Shown here piece after piece: positions 34,243 through 47,200 of a DNA stretch of 64,000 bases (position 1 is its first letter; the number at the start of each line of letters is the position of its first letter). A program made the translations under genes and the position numbers. The notes under the pieces were generated by a model that ran no database searches, was not told the origin of the DNA, and saw nothing but the letters and a program-made list of their open reading frames with translations. The stretch covers positions 62,001 to 126,000 of the forward strand of contig JAKSZP010002684.1 of the NCBI GenBank assembly GCA_022478985.1. Reading direction: 5' to 3'. The DNA comes from Massospora cicadina. Its lineage: Eukaryota > Entomophthoromycota > Entomophthoromycetes > Entomophthorales > Entomophthoraceae.

Positions 34243-37200
34243 CTATGAGAGATGACCAGAGGATAACTTACATCCTGGTTGGTACGCTTCATACCATAGG
34301 AGAACACTACTCCACAAAGCATCCGCTTCTGGACACTCCATGAAGATGTTCTTTGCTGTCTCCTCCCCTCCAAACTCCTTACAGGCATACATAAGGTCAT
34401 CCTCCTTATGCTCCTTACTTACGCAGTGTCGCCCCAGTGACCAAGATTCTGAAGCGGACATGGAAGAGAAAGTTCTGAACTGTTATAGACCAGAATCCCT
34501 TAACCCTCCTCCCCACAGGTCCATCAGGCCAGGTCGCATTTTGCAAGTGATCTGGTAAGTGCATGTTAAAATAAGCTCACTGTCTTGTAACTTCTGGAAT
34601 CCGGCGGTTGTGAAATCTAAAGGCAGACACCACTACCACCTCCCACCTTTAGCCAGTCCCAAAGGACGAAGAGGCCTTCCCATCTGGGTATCTCCAGCCT
34701 TCTCTTCCTTGTGGGAACACCTGCCAATACTGCCCTCCATAACCTTCTGAACAGGATTCCCCAGCCTCTAATGCAGCTAGAAAAGGATTTGCTTCCCCCC
34801 AGCAAGAAGGCAGTTCAGTTGCTTCCATAACATCCCATGCCTTCCTTACCAGCACCTTTGAGGCACTGGCAACATTATTAGCTGCTTCCACCCTAAGCAC
34901 TCTTCGGCCATCACCATTAAGGAGGTCCTCGAAGTGAACTGCCCCAATAAAGTGCTTGAAGGCTTTGCGCAGATGAGGTTCCATCTCCAGTCCCTAAAGA
35001 GGAATTGCCCTATTCTTTTCAATAGTCCGATCTCCACCATCCAATCTACCATTGCTGCCTTCCCAAGCTCTAAAATAAATTCTTTCAATAGCCTGGTAGG
35101 TTCCACGCGCTTGTAAAGCACATTGATTGATGCCCCAGATAACACCAAGATCTTTGTTTGTTCTGTCCTTGCAAGCCTTAGAGAGGTAGCCCTCCAATAT
35201 TATTGCCCAACAAATGGTTTTCCCTTTTGAGCGACACATACAATCCACTTCAGCTGAAGTGCATTGATCATACTCCTAAAGTTAATCAAACCTATGCCCC
35301 CTTCTTCACCTCCTGACACAAATTAGATAAACAGTTTTTTGACGCCCACTCTATCCAGATAAAATGGATGATCAAACTCGATTCTCCTGATGGAAGATGC
35401 TGTTTGTGAAAAAAACAGCAATGTACCATAGTATGGAAATAAAAGTGTTCATGACAATGGTACTGCCCCAATAAGAAAGATTTATCCATTACCATTTTCA
35501 AGTCACTTTTTTAAGGTCTGCTCAAAGTTTGAGCCAAAAATTTGTGCAGCGACGCCTGCCTAGGGATGGAACACCCGAGGTACAGAGCTCCTCCCCTGTT
35601 GCCATCAAGGGAATCAAGCTCTTTGGTGCCACACCCAACGTCGCCGTTCTGCCAATGGCCAAGCTCTGGTCTTGACTCATTGACCTTTGCGTTGCTTGCA
35701 TTTTGGTACATCTTCATTATGTCATCACCACCTTCTCCTCCTCCTCTGAAAAAACATAGATCCATGTATCATCAACAAACATCAAGTGGGAATGCTTCAC
35801 CCCATTGATAAAGAGTTACTTCCAGTCCAAATTCCTGAGATTACTATAGGGTCTCTATTGCAAGAACAAATAACAAGGAGATAGAGGGTCTCCCTGACGC
35901 ACGACCCTACACACCTTAAGAGGGTTAGAGAGGACACCATTATTAGTGAAAACTGATGAGGCTTCCCCATAAATCGCTTTAAGCAGTATCAACAAGCGCC
36001 CCTTGATTACAACCCTACTTATCACTTTCCTAAGGAACTCATGATTCACCAATCATACACCTTCTTTTGATCAAGAAACAGTAGTCATCCCCTATGGTCA
36101 GGCTGGTTACTTGTCCACTCTTCTATCAGGTGAAGCAGCATCAAATTGACAGTAATTGAGCGTCCTGGGATAAACCCATTCTGCTTTTTCCCAACAACGT
36201 CCGCTACAACCCCCTTTAGTTGATTGGCTAGGATCTTCATTAAGATCTTATAGTCAAAGTTAAGCAGAGTCAAAGGCAGATAGTTCCCCATGATGGAAAG
36301 ATCGCTTTTCTTATACAATACCACCATCATGCCTTTTTGAAAATGATGGCTCACTTGTACCAGAATTTAGGATTTTTTTGTAAATCTCAGCAAGCATCTC
36401 AGACATTTCTTCCTGAAAAAAACTTGTCTAGATCCAAGATCAACCCATCCTCCCCAAGAGACTTGCCATTATTGCCTTTTTAGATGGCGTCTGACACCTT
36501 TGACTTGCGGATCCTGCTACATAGTTGCTGCTGAGTCTCCTTTGGCAGTACCCCGTCCACTTGTGAGTACTTTGGATGCCTCTGAGTCATTCTCTGAGGG
36601 GCCATAAAGGTCCTTATAGTAAGTCTTGGCCACTTCAGCTATGCGAGCCGCATCCTTCACCTCAACTAACTCATCATAAAGTGACAAGATCCTTGATGAG
36701 GGTCTTATGCCCCTACTGCCTTTTGGAGTAGAGACATATTGATGTTAGAGTCCTCATTCCACCAAGACTTCCTTTGTTTGAGGTGATCTACCATGAAGGA
36801 TCCCATAAATTTCGCATACAATTCAGCCTCGGCTTGAAGGTAGATGCCTCCATGACTGCAGCTTGCTTACAGGTAATCTCAAAGATCCTCTCCAAGGTTT
36901 AATCCTTGAATGCATGGCCCATAGCTGCCTCCCGAAGATTTCACAAGCCATCTTAAATCAGCCTTCATCCGTAACCATTTTACTGGCATATATGACTTCC
37001 CCACAATTTGACATCTCTACCATCTAACCTTCTTCCTCATGATATCCTGAAGTGGACTCCACCTCAGGAGTTCAGGGTTCAGTCTCTAGATCCCTTTCCC
37101 TGCAGAAGCTACCCAAGGGTCACTGACTGCAGTCCCAGGGGCCTGTGGTCTGAAGAACCTGGATCATGATTCTGAAGGATCAACTTGCAGCGACTCAGGA

Positions 37201-37800
37201 GAGGCTGGGGCACCGACACAAGGTCAATGTGGGAGAAATGATCCCCTTGAACGTAAGTCCACCCAGTATCTCCCTCCTCCCCAAAGCCCACTCTTTACAC
37301 ATCCAGTAGGCCAAGGTCAATTATTAAACTGGCCAATTCATGGGCTCCAGGATCAGAACTCCAGTTTCCTGAAGCCTCAACCCTGTTATTCCTAAAGCGG
37401 ACACAGTTAATGTCTCCCCCTAGCACTAACGACCCCCAATGCCTTCCTTCTGGATCCTCGAGCTGACAATCTGTAAGAAGGCCTTCCTTTCAAACCCAGA
37501 ATTGGGCGCATATAAATCAATAAACCAAAATGATTACTCTCCAAACAGTGATATTATTGCCACTGCTCTTCCAGGAACCTATATCCTTTTATCCAACTTC
37601 TTAAACCTTGCTCGCCTTCAGACCAAAGTACCCCCTTTTGTTTCTCCCCATCCCTCTTTCCCTCCCCTATGGAGAGTCTGAGTTTGTTTGATCCACCAAG
37701 TGATAGTCAAATGATTGCTTCTGAGTAAGCTAGTAAGCCAGTCTTCTTCCATCCTAGGTTTGGACTTAATCTAAGTCTGGAAGCCGATATATATCCCATG
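34243..37800 (-). pseudogene. LINE-B ORF2: endonuclease-RT polyprotein, broken
   Basis: Reads from about 37800 downward. Endonuclease: GGDINCVRFRNNRVEASG (catalytic Asp-Asn, about 37440), YVQGDHFSHIDLVSVPQPLL and SDHRPLGLQ (37291-37109). RT: NYLPLTLLNFDYKILMKILA, QNGFIPGRSITVNLMLLH (36354-36085), VVRQGDPLSPCYLF (36052-35855) and catalytic FVDD at 35768-35779. Then GGIGLINFRSMINALQLKW (about 35300). C-terminal zinc-finger-like ACKEFGGEETAKNIFMEC followed by PEADALWSSVLLWY (34461-34243), as in the zf-RVT domain. Many frame changes. Confidence 0.8.
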
Positions 37801-38496
37801 TTGTTGCAAGTTGGTTTTATATTAGCTGCCGCTGCCTGAGGACATTCAGACCCTGCACATTATCAAATTCAACCCTGTCAATATAGTTTTTAAAACCAAA
37901 GTTGTTTTGGTTTCAGGATCTGGGTGGTCCCCATCCTCTTCCACCTCAGCTGTTTTAGCGGGACTACATTTATTCCTCCCCTTACCAGTACTTGACTGAA
38001 CTGGGGTTGGTGTCTGCTCGGTCACAACAGCATCCAGAATCTTACCATTAATAGGGACCTCAAGAGACCCCTCCGCTTCAGTTGGAGGCATTAGGTATGA
38101 AGGCACTGGCCCTCTATTGCTAGCAGGCAGCACCTCCGTCACCTCTGCCTCCTCACCTATGAGCTTGCATTATCTAACCCCGCCCACATCCATTGTGGTA
38201 GCACGCCTCTTCCATGATCAAGTTATTTGGAGAGCCCCATCAAATTTGGGAATCATGCTGGTCCATAATGTCCTTTGCAGAATGGGCCAAAACGCCACTA
38301 AACTCGTTTTTGAGTTTAGCTGCTTCCCACGCCTTCCAGGTCCGCTTTGACTCCTTGTTAACCTTCCTTGCACCTTTCAGCATCTCAGTCATCATCTCCA
38401 AACTGTTGTTTCCAGCCGCCGCCTCCTTTGCTTTGACTGACAACTCAGATAGCTTCTCCCACGTCTTCTAGAGAGACAACTTCTCTTTCTCTTTGG
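37801..38496 (-). pseudogene. LINE-B ORF1, C-terminal part
   Basis: Open minus-strand pieces 38443-38240 (Lys/Ala/Glu-rich, AAGNNSLEMMTEMLKGARKV) and 38142-37846 (Pro/Glu/Thr-rich, low complexity), typical of the tail of plant-type LINE ORF1. Joins the zinc-knuckle part at 50392 once gypsy-A is removed. Confidence 0.5.
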
Positions 38497-38501
38497 GCAC
38501 C

Positions 38502-39074
38502 TGTTATATTTTCAGACAGTATTGTTAGGATCTGTCATGTTATTCGCACAGGTTGAACCCACTGAGCAACAGACAGACGATGTGGGGAATGTCAGTCCTT
38601 TGGACACACTTAAAAATATACTTAAAATAGAAGGAATTGTCCCAATCGATCTTTATTTATTTTTTATAATTACAGCTACCTTTTGCTGTCCTGTCTCTTC
38701 TACGCTATAAACAACCTTCCTCCTCTCAATCGCCCATCTCACTTATATACAGCGACTTCAGGTTATACTGCTCTCATGGCTTAGGCTATTCTATTCCTCT
38801 AATTCTCCTCAAATTTGGCTTGTTATTCTCTAATCCTCTGTTGCCCTAATTGTAGGCGATTTACTTTGTATTCATCAAATGTTGACATCGCCTTATCGCC
38901 TTATCACCTTATATAGAGCCGATTCAATAAAACCTGTTATATCCAATAAAAACCCAGTTATGTCCCAATATCACCTCATCTTGAGGCATTTAAATAATTG
39001 TTGCTGATACCATTTTTGCGGATTCCACCCTAGCTGTACCACGATTATTGTCCAGTCATATCAGAATTGTGACA
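38502..39074 (-). repeat. Gypsy-A 3' LTR (573 bp)
   Basis: Plus strand TGTTATATTTT...GTGACA. The outer 31 bases (38502-38532) are included because they align with 49811-49841 and because only this boundary gives the GCACC TSD. Confidence 0.9.
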
Positions 39075-39089
39075 TTACCCCCTCCTTGA
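39075..39089 (-). other. Gypsy-A polypurine tract
   Basis: Minus strand TCAAGGAGGGGGTAA ends exactly at the 3' LTR start. Confirms minus-strand polarity. Confidence 0.75.
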
Positions 39090-39199
39090 CTGGATGATAG
39101 AATCCTATTATTGTAAGGTCGGAGGAACTTCGCATGTACTCAATTAATGACCTGATCACTTGCAGGATCATTGATGATATACGCGTTGACTCCAGTTTT

Positions 39200-40230
39200 C
39201 TCTATAACTTTTAACGGACCAATCCAAATACTGGCCAGCTTGTGTTTCCACCCAAATCCATGTTGGTCATGGAAGAGAACCATATGCATTCCTTGAATGG
39301 CACCAGACTGCTACAATATGCCTGATCAGTGGCTTGATTCCTGATCTTCTTGGCTAAGCTCAAGGAATATGCTTTGGTTTGCAATTTGATCAAAATGTTT
39401 GCAAGGTTAGTCAAGTAGCAGTGGGGTTCCAGTCCACCGGTGTCTTCTACACATGAATAAAGTAACGCCAGAAGAGCCGGGTGTCAGCCATATAGTATTT
39501 GGAAGGGACTCTTCCCTGTGGCGAGATAATAACTAATGTTATAGGCGAACATAGTAGTGGAAGGCGAGGAGCTCTAATAAAAGGTAGATTTGTTACTAAT
39601 TTTCTGTAGTATGTTCACCAGAGTTCCATTCACCCGTTTGACCATTCCATTGGACTTAGGGTAGTATGGGGTCATCAGCCCCACGGATTCCCATAAGCTC
39701 ATTCAGTTTGGGTAGGATGTGTGAGGTGAAGATAGTTCCACTGTTGGTGAGAATAAACTGAGGGTAGCCGTGTCGCTGAATAATGCATTCCATCATGAAC
39801 CTGGCCACAGTAACCGCCCGCAAGTCTTGTATCACCCTTGCTTTAACCCACCAGGTCAAGTGGATGATAGCCACAGAATGTACTTACAATGGTTGGCTCC
39901 AGTTGTCAAGGGGCCAACGACATCAAAGGAAACTGTGTGCCACGCGAAATATGGTTTTACTAATTGATATGACATCATATGGTGAAATGGCTTTTCCACT
40001 TGGCACTGATGGCAACAGGAAATAGTTTCGAGTACATCAAAGCTCATACTTTCCCAATAGTACTGGGGGCATAGCAACTCCATAGTCTTACGCACTCCAC
40101 CATGCCTGACTGCCTTGTGTGCGCTCATAATGATTCCTAGACGTGCTGAGGGTCGCGGAAAATTCACCGTAGAATCACCAATCCACTTGTAAAGTTCCCC
40201 ATTACATTGGAAGGTATTCATTAGCATCTA
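39200..40230 (-). pseudogene. Gypsy-A integrase
   Basis: HHCC finger region HKAVRHGGVRKTMELLCPQ ... ISCCHQCQVEKP (40227-39990) keeps both His and both Cys. Core: VSFDVVGPLTTGANHCKYIL (first Asp), then IIQRHGYPQFILTNSGTIF, where Asn stands in place of the second catalytic Asp, and NGMVKRVNGTLVNIL, where Lys stands at the catalytic Glu position. Two of three catalytic residues are thus changed by G-to-A type substitutions. Frame breaks near 39850 and 39650. Confidence 0.8.
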
Positions 40231-40329
40231 ATTTAACATTTTAATCACCTGGGGCAGTTTGTCATCATATTTTCTGCTGAGCATCTTATTGTACATCACA
40301 TCACTGTGATCCTCTGTCACCACAATAGT

Positions 40330-40720
40330 TGGTAATCAATATAAACAGTCAGCGTTCTGATGCCTTACTCCTGGCTGATGGAGAAGCTCAAAAATAAGCC
40401 TGCAACTTAAGAGTCCATCGAGCCAACTGTCTTTCAGGTTCTTTGAGGTTCTGCAACTAACGTAATGATGCATGAACTGTTATGACTTTGAATCTAACCC
40501 CATGCAGATAGACTCTGAATTGTATATATGCGAAGATCACTGCTAGGCACTCCTGCTCGGTCACAGTATAATTATGCTCATGACAGTTCAGACTTCAACT
40601 ACAGTACGCTACAGGATGTTCCTCTCCCTCATCATCTTTCTGAGAAATTACTGCCCCAACAGCGGAGAGGGACGCATCTGTATGAATGATAAACTCCCAT
40701 CAAAGTAAGATATCATAACA
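40330..40720 (-). pseudogene. Gypsy-A RNase H
   Basis: The minus strand reads FIIHTDASLSAVGAVISQKD-type sequence, then EEHPVAYC and NYTVTEQECLAVIFAYIQF, the standard gypsy RNase H blocks, in frames with several stops. Confidence 0.65.
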
Positions 40721-40829
40721 CCAGTGCGCTGATCAAAGCCATATGGAGTGTATCAAAAGAAGTTTGATGACGTTTCATCCATTTGAACACAGCATCTTTT
40801 TTCAACAACTCGAATAGCAGCCCCCAAAA

Positions 40830-41580
40830 ACAGCTAAAACTAGGGATAAAGTGCTAGCAGTGACTGACCATTCCCAAAATTACCTGTATGTCACACTTAC
40901 TATTGGGAGTAGTCATTTTGCTGATGGCCTCCATCTTATCCAGCTGTGGTTTAAGCCCTTTAGTTTCTACCATAAACCCCAAGTATTTAAGCTGATCTTT
41001 GAATAATTTGCATTTTTGAGGTTTAATTTTAATGTTCTCCTCAGCCAGCCAGCGGAATACTGCTTCAAGGTGGTCAAGATGCTCTGAAAGGGTTCAAGAG
41101 AAAACATTTGTATTATTGAGGTATACAAGGATGCATGACAATTTCAGGTCACCAAGAATAGTGTTCATGTCTCTCTGAAACGTAGCTGAGGCGTCGCAAA
41201 GCCCTTGAGGCATCTGTGTCAGTTGAAAAAAGCCTTTAGAGGTTATTACAGCGCATTTTTTTTGTTCCACTAAGGGTAACTCAATCTGTCAGTAACCTAA
41301 TATCAAGTCCATAGCAGAAAAATAATGGGCTCCCCCTAATCTGTCCAGAGCATCATCAATTCTTGGCAAGGGAACAAATCCTTTTTTGTAATACTGTTGA
41401 TCTTCTGGTAGTCTATTACTACGCAGTTGGTGCCATCCTTCTTTTTTACAATTAGAACAAACAAAGCCCATGGGCTTTTGGACAGTTTGAGCATTCCTTG
41501 CTCTAACAACTTGTCGATTTCATCAGTAACAACATCTTTCACTGCCCATGATCGGCGGATTGGCTGAGACCTTATAGGAA
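40830..41580 (-). pseudogene. Gypsy-A reverse transcriptase
   Basis: Fingers SPWALFVLIVKKKDGTNCVV and YQKINSITKKDLFP (41542-41336), GGAHYFSAMDLILGY (41330-41289), QMPQGLCDASATFQRDMN (about 41200-41150), then VYLNNTNVFS near 41110 where the family has YLDD, so both catalytic Asp read Asn. Frame changes near 41390 and 41285. Confidence 0.85.
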
Positions 41581-42099
41581 GATGATCTTATTTGTTTACT
41601 CAATGGACCACCACCCGAGCACACCCTAAATCATGATTGTTAACAGAAAAAATCCCCTTATACTTCTGAAATAAAGCTATTTCTTGGTCTTTTTGTTCTA
41701 CAATAATCCAGTTAAATTAAACTCAGTACCACCATTAGTACCTCGGCAGGTGTCTTAGCTGGTAGACCAAATTCATCCAACAACCTAAAATCATGAACCT
41801 GATGGACCTTGTCTATTGTAATCAGATGTAATATGCTACAATTTGGTGTCGCCAGATTTGCATTGGTTCACTCTGGAGATTTGCTAACAAAACCTTAATC
41901 TCCTTATGTCCCAGAAGTATATCCCTGGAGCCACATCGGGCTCTAGCCGTGTTTGATGATAGAGCCCAATGACTTCCCCAAATAACCCAAATGCCACTTC
42001 CACTTCTAGCTCAGTGTTCACTAAGACTTGATGGCAAGAAAGGATAGATACGGGCCCTGACACTCAAAGAGGTATCCCTTGATATTCATATATCTGATG

Positions 42100-42560
42100 G
42101 GGAAGGGCCCAAGTCTTGCGCTTTAGTTGGTGGTATGAACTGCATCACCCCATCACTATAGGCAAGTTTGATATGCTCGTATGCACCAGATCCTTTGGTA
42201 ATCTACTAGTGGTAAAGTAAGTTGGGATCCGCTGACCCAGAATGTTGAGGGTCTCCTCAGTCATATTAACAGTAGCCCTGAAACGGCGCAGGAAAGCGGT
42301 CCCAATTAAAAGGTCATAGTTTTCATTTGGCAGCATGTTTGATGGGGCTACAATGACAATGGATCCAAAGCAAAGAGGTAGCGCACTGTAAGCCCCCTCA
42401 GAGACAGTGCTTACTGCTCCAGAAGTTCCATAAACCATTTGATGGTCCACATCAGGTTTCTACGTCAACTTTGCCATCAATTTAGTGGAATCTATGTTGA
42501 CTGGAGCACCAGTATCTATTATAGCGCAAAATCTAAGTTTCACTACAAAAATATCACAGT
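42100..42560 (-). pseudogene. Gypsy-A aspartic protease
   Basis: Minus strand FCAIIDTGAPVNIDSTKLMA keeps the DTGA active-site loop (about 42510). After one stop, 42450-42145 is open, with the flap region VYGTSGAVSTVSE and YDLLIGTAFLRRFRATVNMT, the conserved ILGTPFL-type segment. The uninterrupted run of 101 codons shows this domain decayed little. Confidence 0.85.
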
Positions 42561-42828
42561 ATGTACACTCAGAATAAGAATAATATTGACTGTTTAATAC
42601 GTGAACATTTACAGGCTCTCTCTTTCAAAGAAAACTCACTATCCCCTCACCGACTTGGGGGTATTCTTTGGTACTGAAATCTACTGGAAGGGAAAACTTT
42701 TCTTTCTCGTTGCAAACACTTTTGCAACCTATTCAATTCAAGACTGAATCTAGTTTGATAATCTCACAGAGGAAATTAGTATGCGCCCATGTCAGGGAGC
42801 AGTTGGTCAAGCAAGGTAAGAGGAGCAG

Positions 42829-43988
42829 GTGGAAGGCCCGCGGCCTCCAACGTTCAAAAACGCCCCATTGAATCTGGCGGAATTGACAAAAATCTTAAAA
42901 AACTGGCGGTCACAATTTCCCCAGAGATACTCGCATGGCAAGCATGATGCAACAAGTACATCAACACGCCACACTCCCAACCACTTTTGTTGGCAGAAAT
43001 TAGAGTCCACGTGTAGCTGGACATCCAAAAAACGGCCTTATGGGAAAAATTTTATGAAGATGTACACAAAATTTTCCCGACCATGGTGTACGTTGCACCT
43101 CACTCCATGTCACATGGTTGGCTGGACCTAGGTTTCAAAAACAAAAAAGCAGCAGATGAGGCTGCAGCGGTGCGCGTAGTGGTTGACCTCCCCAAAGGGC
43201 AACAGGTTGTCGAAACCAAATGCACCAGATGGACAAAATCAAACCAAATTTTCCTCACGTTTGACTTTTTGCCTACTACGGTAAAATGTGACATTTTAAA
43301 ACACTTAAAAGATGGTCTCGCCATATATGGCGAAATACAATCTTTCAAAATGCAACGCTTCACGCTGATGCCACACCTGTGCACTAGCAAAGCCATCACA
43401 GTTCTGACCCCAACTGAGGAGATTATGAAGGACCTAACCCAGATCCCGCACTCCACTTTTATTGATATCGCAGGGCATTCAACCCACCCATTCTGGGTGA
43501 CCATGGACAACGCACCCCCCATTTGCACCCACTGTGACGCGTTCAGCCACAAGGCACATGCATGCCCCATCAAGAAGGGCGTCACATTCCAAGAGCACCC
43601 CTCAGTGGCCATGGCCAATGGAGAGGCGCACTATGAACCAACCACAAGCACCAAGGAGGCTTTCCTGTGGGGAGCACAAGGCTGCTACCTATTGGTAAAG
43701 CCTATCTCCCCACAAGAATGGAAGAAGGCTAAGCAGGCCCATAGGGCCACGGCCAAGGAAATAGCCAAGGCCACCACCGCTATCCCACACTCACAACGCC
43801 AGGAGGACATGGAAACCTTCGCAGTGGAAGCAACTTGGGAATCCATCAACCAATCAGATTGGGAAGCCCATGCTGAGCGGGCCACTCAATCTGAGGATCC
43901 GATGGGAGAGTCAATCTCACCCAATCGTTGCACCCAAGCTCCAGTTGAAACTGACTTGGGACCTATCCCAACTGAAAAATTTTTTTGA
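42829..43988 (+). pseudogene. LINE-C ORF1: RRM-like, CCHC protein, one frameshift
   Basis: The N-terminal part runs from 42829 in one frame, and the main frame runs from about 43083 to the stop after 43988. Between 43083 and 43131 both frames are open, so one indel there separates them. Main frame: an RRM-like stretch IFLTFDFLPTTVKCDILKHL and AIYGEIQSFKMQRF (residues 70-110), then zinc knuckle CTHCDAFSHKAHAC (residues 148-161, CX2CX4HX4C, 43524-43565). The C-terminus is Ala/Glu/Thr-rich. It likely coats element RNA as in other LINE ORF1 proteins. Confidence 0.8.
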
Positions 43989-44214
43989 CCCACTCAACGG
44001 TGCACCAAACTCATCCACACCGCAAAAAATTTGTCCGACGTTGGGAAAACAAAAAGCGAAGGCCAAAGCCAATGCAACTCTTTCTGCAAAAATCAACAAA
44101 AACTCCAATAGCGTTGCTGCTAACACCCACGCTGCTGTGAAAGCCCGTGGGGACCTAGAAGAGGCTGGTGGGCCTGGGAGCCCACCCCCTCGCACCTAAG
44201 GTGCGATAGGGGAA

Positions 44215-47200
44215 ACCTTCACTTTAGGGACATTGAATATCACCAGACTCAAGGCCTCCCCATCCCAGGCTAGGAAGCTGAGTTTTTTACAACACTATTT
44301 ACCCGTGGATATCCTGGCCATCCAGGAATCCACTGTCCATGAGGTTCCGAGGAAACTTGGAAAACAATGCTCCTCCCATCCCTATCCTTTTGGTCGAAGC
44401 ACTGTGGGGTGCTAATTCAGAAAAATAATTTTTTCAAATTTGTATCCTCAGAAACATTCCTAAATGGCCAAGTGCTCATCGTCACCTTCTCGTGGGCTGA
44501 CGTAGCGCATGCAATTGTCAACATCTATGCCCCAAATGGTGCACATGAGTGTCAGGAATTTTTCTCGTTGGTCAAATCCCTCCCGCTACCCCCTGATTCT
44601 TTCTTAGTTGGTGACATGAACTGTTGGCTAACCTCACCAAAAGACTGGTGGCCTCCATCACCCCACGCCCCACAGGGTCACGTTGAACTACGCGTTCTAA
44701 AGGCCACCCTTGGGTTAATGGATGTGCTGCCGCGACATGCCCCGCTGCTCAAAAACATTATGCATCCCCACATCCACAACGGCCAATTAAGGTCCATGAC
44801 CTGCATCAACCTTATTCTAACACCAGTGAAATTCCAACTCCACATCTCCCACTTCAAAACAACAAAAATGGAATTCTCTGACCACTGACTGGTCTCGATA
44901 ACATACCACCTACCTGTCACAGTTGCTAAGGCCCCACATTGGTGCAAAATCCACCCCCCAAGCTCGCGTTACCAGGATTTTCCATGTGGGTGGAAGAGGC
45001 GACTTTGGCAAAAAAGTTTGTCACACCGTTTTGCGCAGACCCCATTTCCACATGGGCAACTTTCAAAAGGGACACCATCTGCCACTCTCGCCATCTCTCC
45101 TCCAGATGCTCACGAGCCACATTGGCAGTTATCTCGCACGCTCTGGCAGAACTGGCACACTTGGAGTCCAACATTCCAGCTACAGGATACAGCCCTGCAT
45201 GGGGCCAGAAGTGGGTGGAGGCAGCCGCCCACCTCAACGCACTCAAAAGGCAACACAAACATTGGGTTTGTATTCAATACAGGGCCACACGCATCACAAA
45301 AGGTGACAAGTGCACCGCATACTTCTTTAAAAAAATTTTGCACCACGCCAGAACGTGGCCTGCACACAGGTGCGAAGATCAGATAATTCTATTGCGGATA
45401 CACCAGCTGAAGTGGCATTTGAAACAAAAAATTATTACTCTGAGTTGTACCGAGCTGAACCAATTCAGCTGGCTGAAGTGGTAGAATTTCTTGACCAAGC
45501 TCATATCTGCACCATTTTCTGATACCCGGAAATAATGAATTTAATTACTCCAAATGAATTATAGACAGCCATTCGCGGTGCATCAAACTGCAAATGCCCA
45601 GGCCCAGATGGCATCCCATATAAGTTCTACAAAAAATATTTCAAATATATATCCCCACTTCTGCTTGCCTCACTTAACCAAAGCCTGTTGGAAACGCGCC
45701 TCCTACCAGGAGGACATGAGGCCTTTACTGTCACACTAATCAAGAAAGGGGATACGCTTGACTTAGCTAACTGGCGCCCCAATTCTCTAACAAACACAGA
45801 AACCAAAATTTTAACAAAAATCATGGCTAACCGCTTAAGGAAAGTAGCATCTGTCACCATCTCCCCAGAACAATTCGGTTTCATCCCCAGAAGGTCAATT
45901 TGGGATAACGTGCACTCTGTGGCTAATGTATGTCAGTCCACAGCCTCTGGGGCACTTGTATTCTTGGACCAACAAAAGGCCTATGATAGAGTAAACTGGG
46001 AATACCTAAGGGCCTGCCTCCATCAATTTTGCCTACCCCCCCGCTTCATAAACTGGGTAATGCTGCTCATGGAATCTGCAACAATGGCAGTGCGAGGCCC
46101 AGGCTTCCTTAAGAAGTAGTCCACCCTCAAAGGGGCTTGCGACAAGGGGACCCCCTCAGCCCACTCTTATACAACTTCAGCCTTGACCCACTACTGCGAA
46201 ATGTGAATGCCCAATTCACTGGGGTCCATGTGCCAGGCCAAGCCCCAGTCAAGATATTGGCGTTCGCAGATGATTGTGTGGTTGGGGTGTCTAATAATCA
46301 AGATGCACGTGCGCTTGAAGCTCTCATCCAGGAATATTCCCAGGTAAGCAATGCGGCACTGAATGCCTCCAAAACCGAAATCATCCTCCTTGGTCAGTTT
46401 CAGAACTGCTGGGCCCCAGCAATTAGTTCCCAACCCAGCCCATCTGCCAGCCCACGTCCACGCCTTACTAACTCAACACACACCGCTCCACTGGTGCTCC
46501 CCCTTGTGCCACGTCCTACCATAGGACTGGTGCGCCATCTGGGCGTGTGGATGGAGGCAGGAGGATACGCGTCAGCAGTAATGGAGAGTCATATTCTAGA
46601 CAACGTGACGAAGCGCATCGCCTCCCTCAGAGCCCACCCTACTTCCCTTACTGGCAGGGTTGTTTTAGCCAACTCTATGCTCCTATCCAAAGTCTGGTTC
46701 GGAGCCCACGCCATCCCCTTCTCCCCAAGCTTCTTCAAATCCTTATATGCCTTGCTGCAAGGATGGCTTTGGTCAGGCCACCCTCCACCAGTAAGGCTAG
46801 AGGTCATGTTTGGCCCGCATCATCATGGTGGCATGGGCCTGCTTGACTTCAAAGCCCATGCAGCCAAGATTCTGGACACCTGGATCGCGGCTGTCACCGC
46901 TCCTACACTCCCATCCCAACACTGGTCCCGCGCAGCCCGCTCCAACTTCTCCCGAGCCTTGGGCCTCAACAATCCATCAAACCCCCACTCCCCTGATGAA
47001 ATACCTCGTATAACACACATCGGCCACAGGTCCTCACGGGACTAAAACCCACTACAAACGAATCCTAATTTCATGCGGAGCGCAGAGTGGAGAATTCGTA
47101 TTAGCAGACATACAACCCAAAGAGGCCGCCCCTCTCCTCAGTTCACACAAGAGGTACAGGGGCTACCCATCCATGATGGCGTGATCCCCATTCGGCCCCA

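Noticed and set aside
38533..39074. Gypsy-A LTR starting at TGTCATG (38533) instead of 38502
   Set aside because: This shorter LTR gives no TSD, and similarity between the two LTRs continues outward. Extending by 31 bases gives CA ends, a PBS right at the LTR edge and a perfect GCACC TSD.
43100..43618. 172-codon minus-strand ORF
   Set aside because: It is the antisense shadow of LINE-C ORF1, whose plus-strand frame has the CCHC knuckle.
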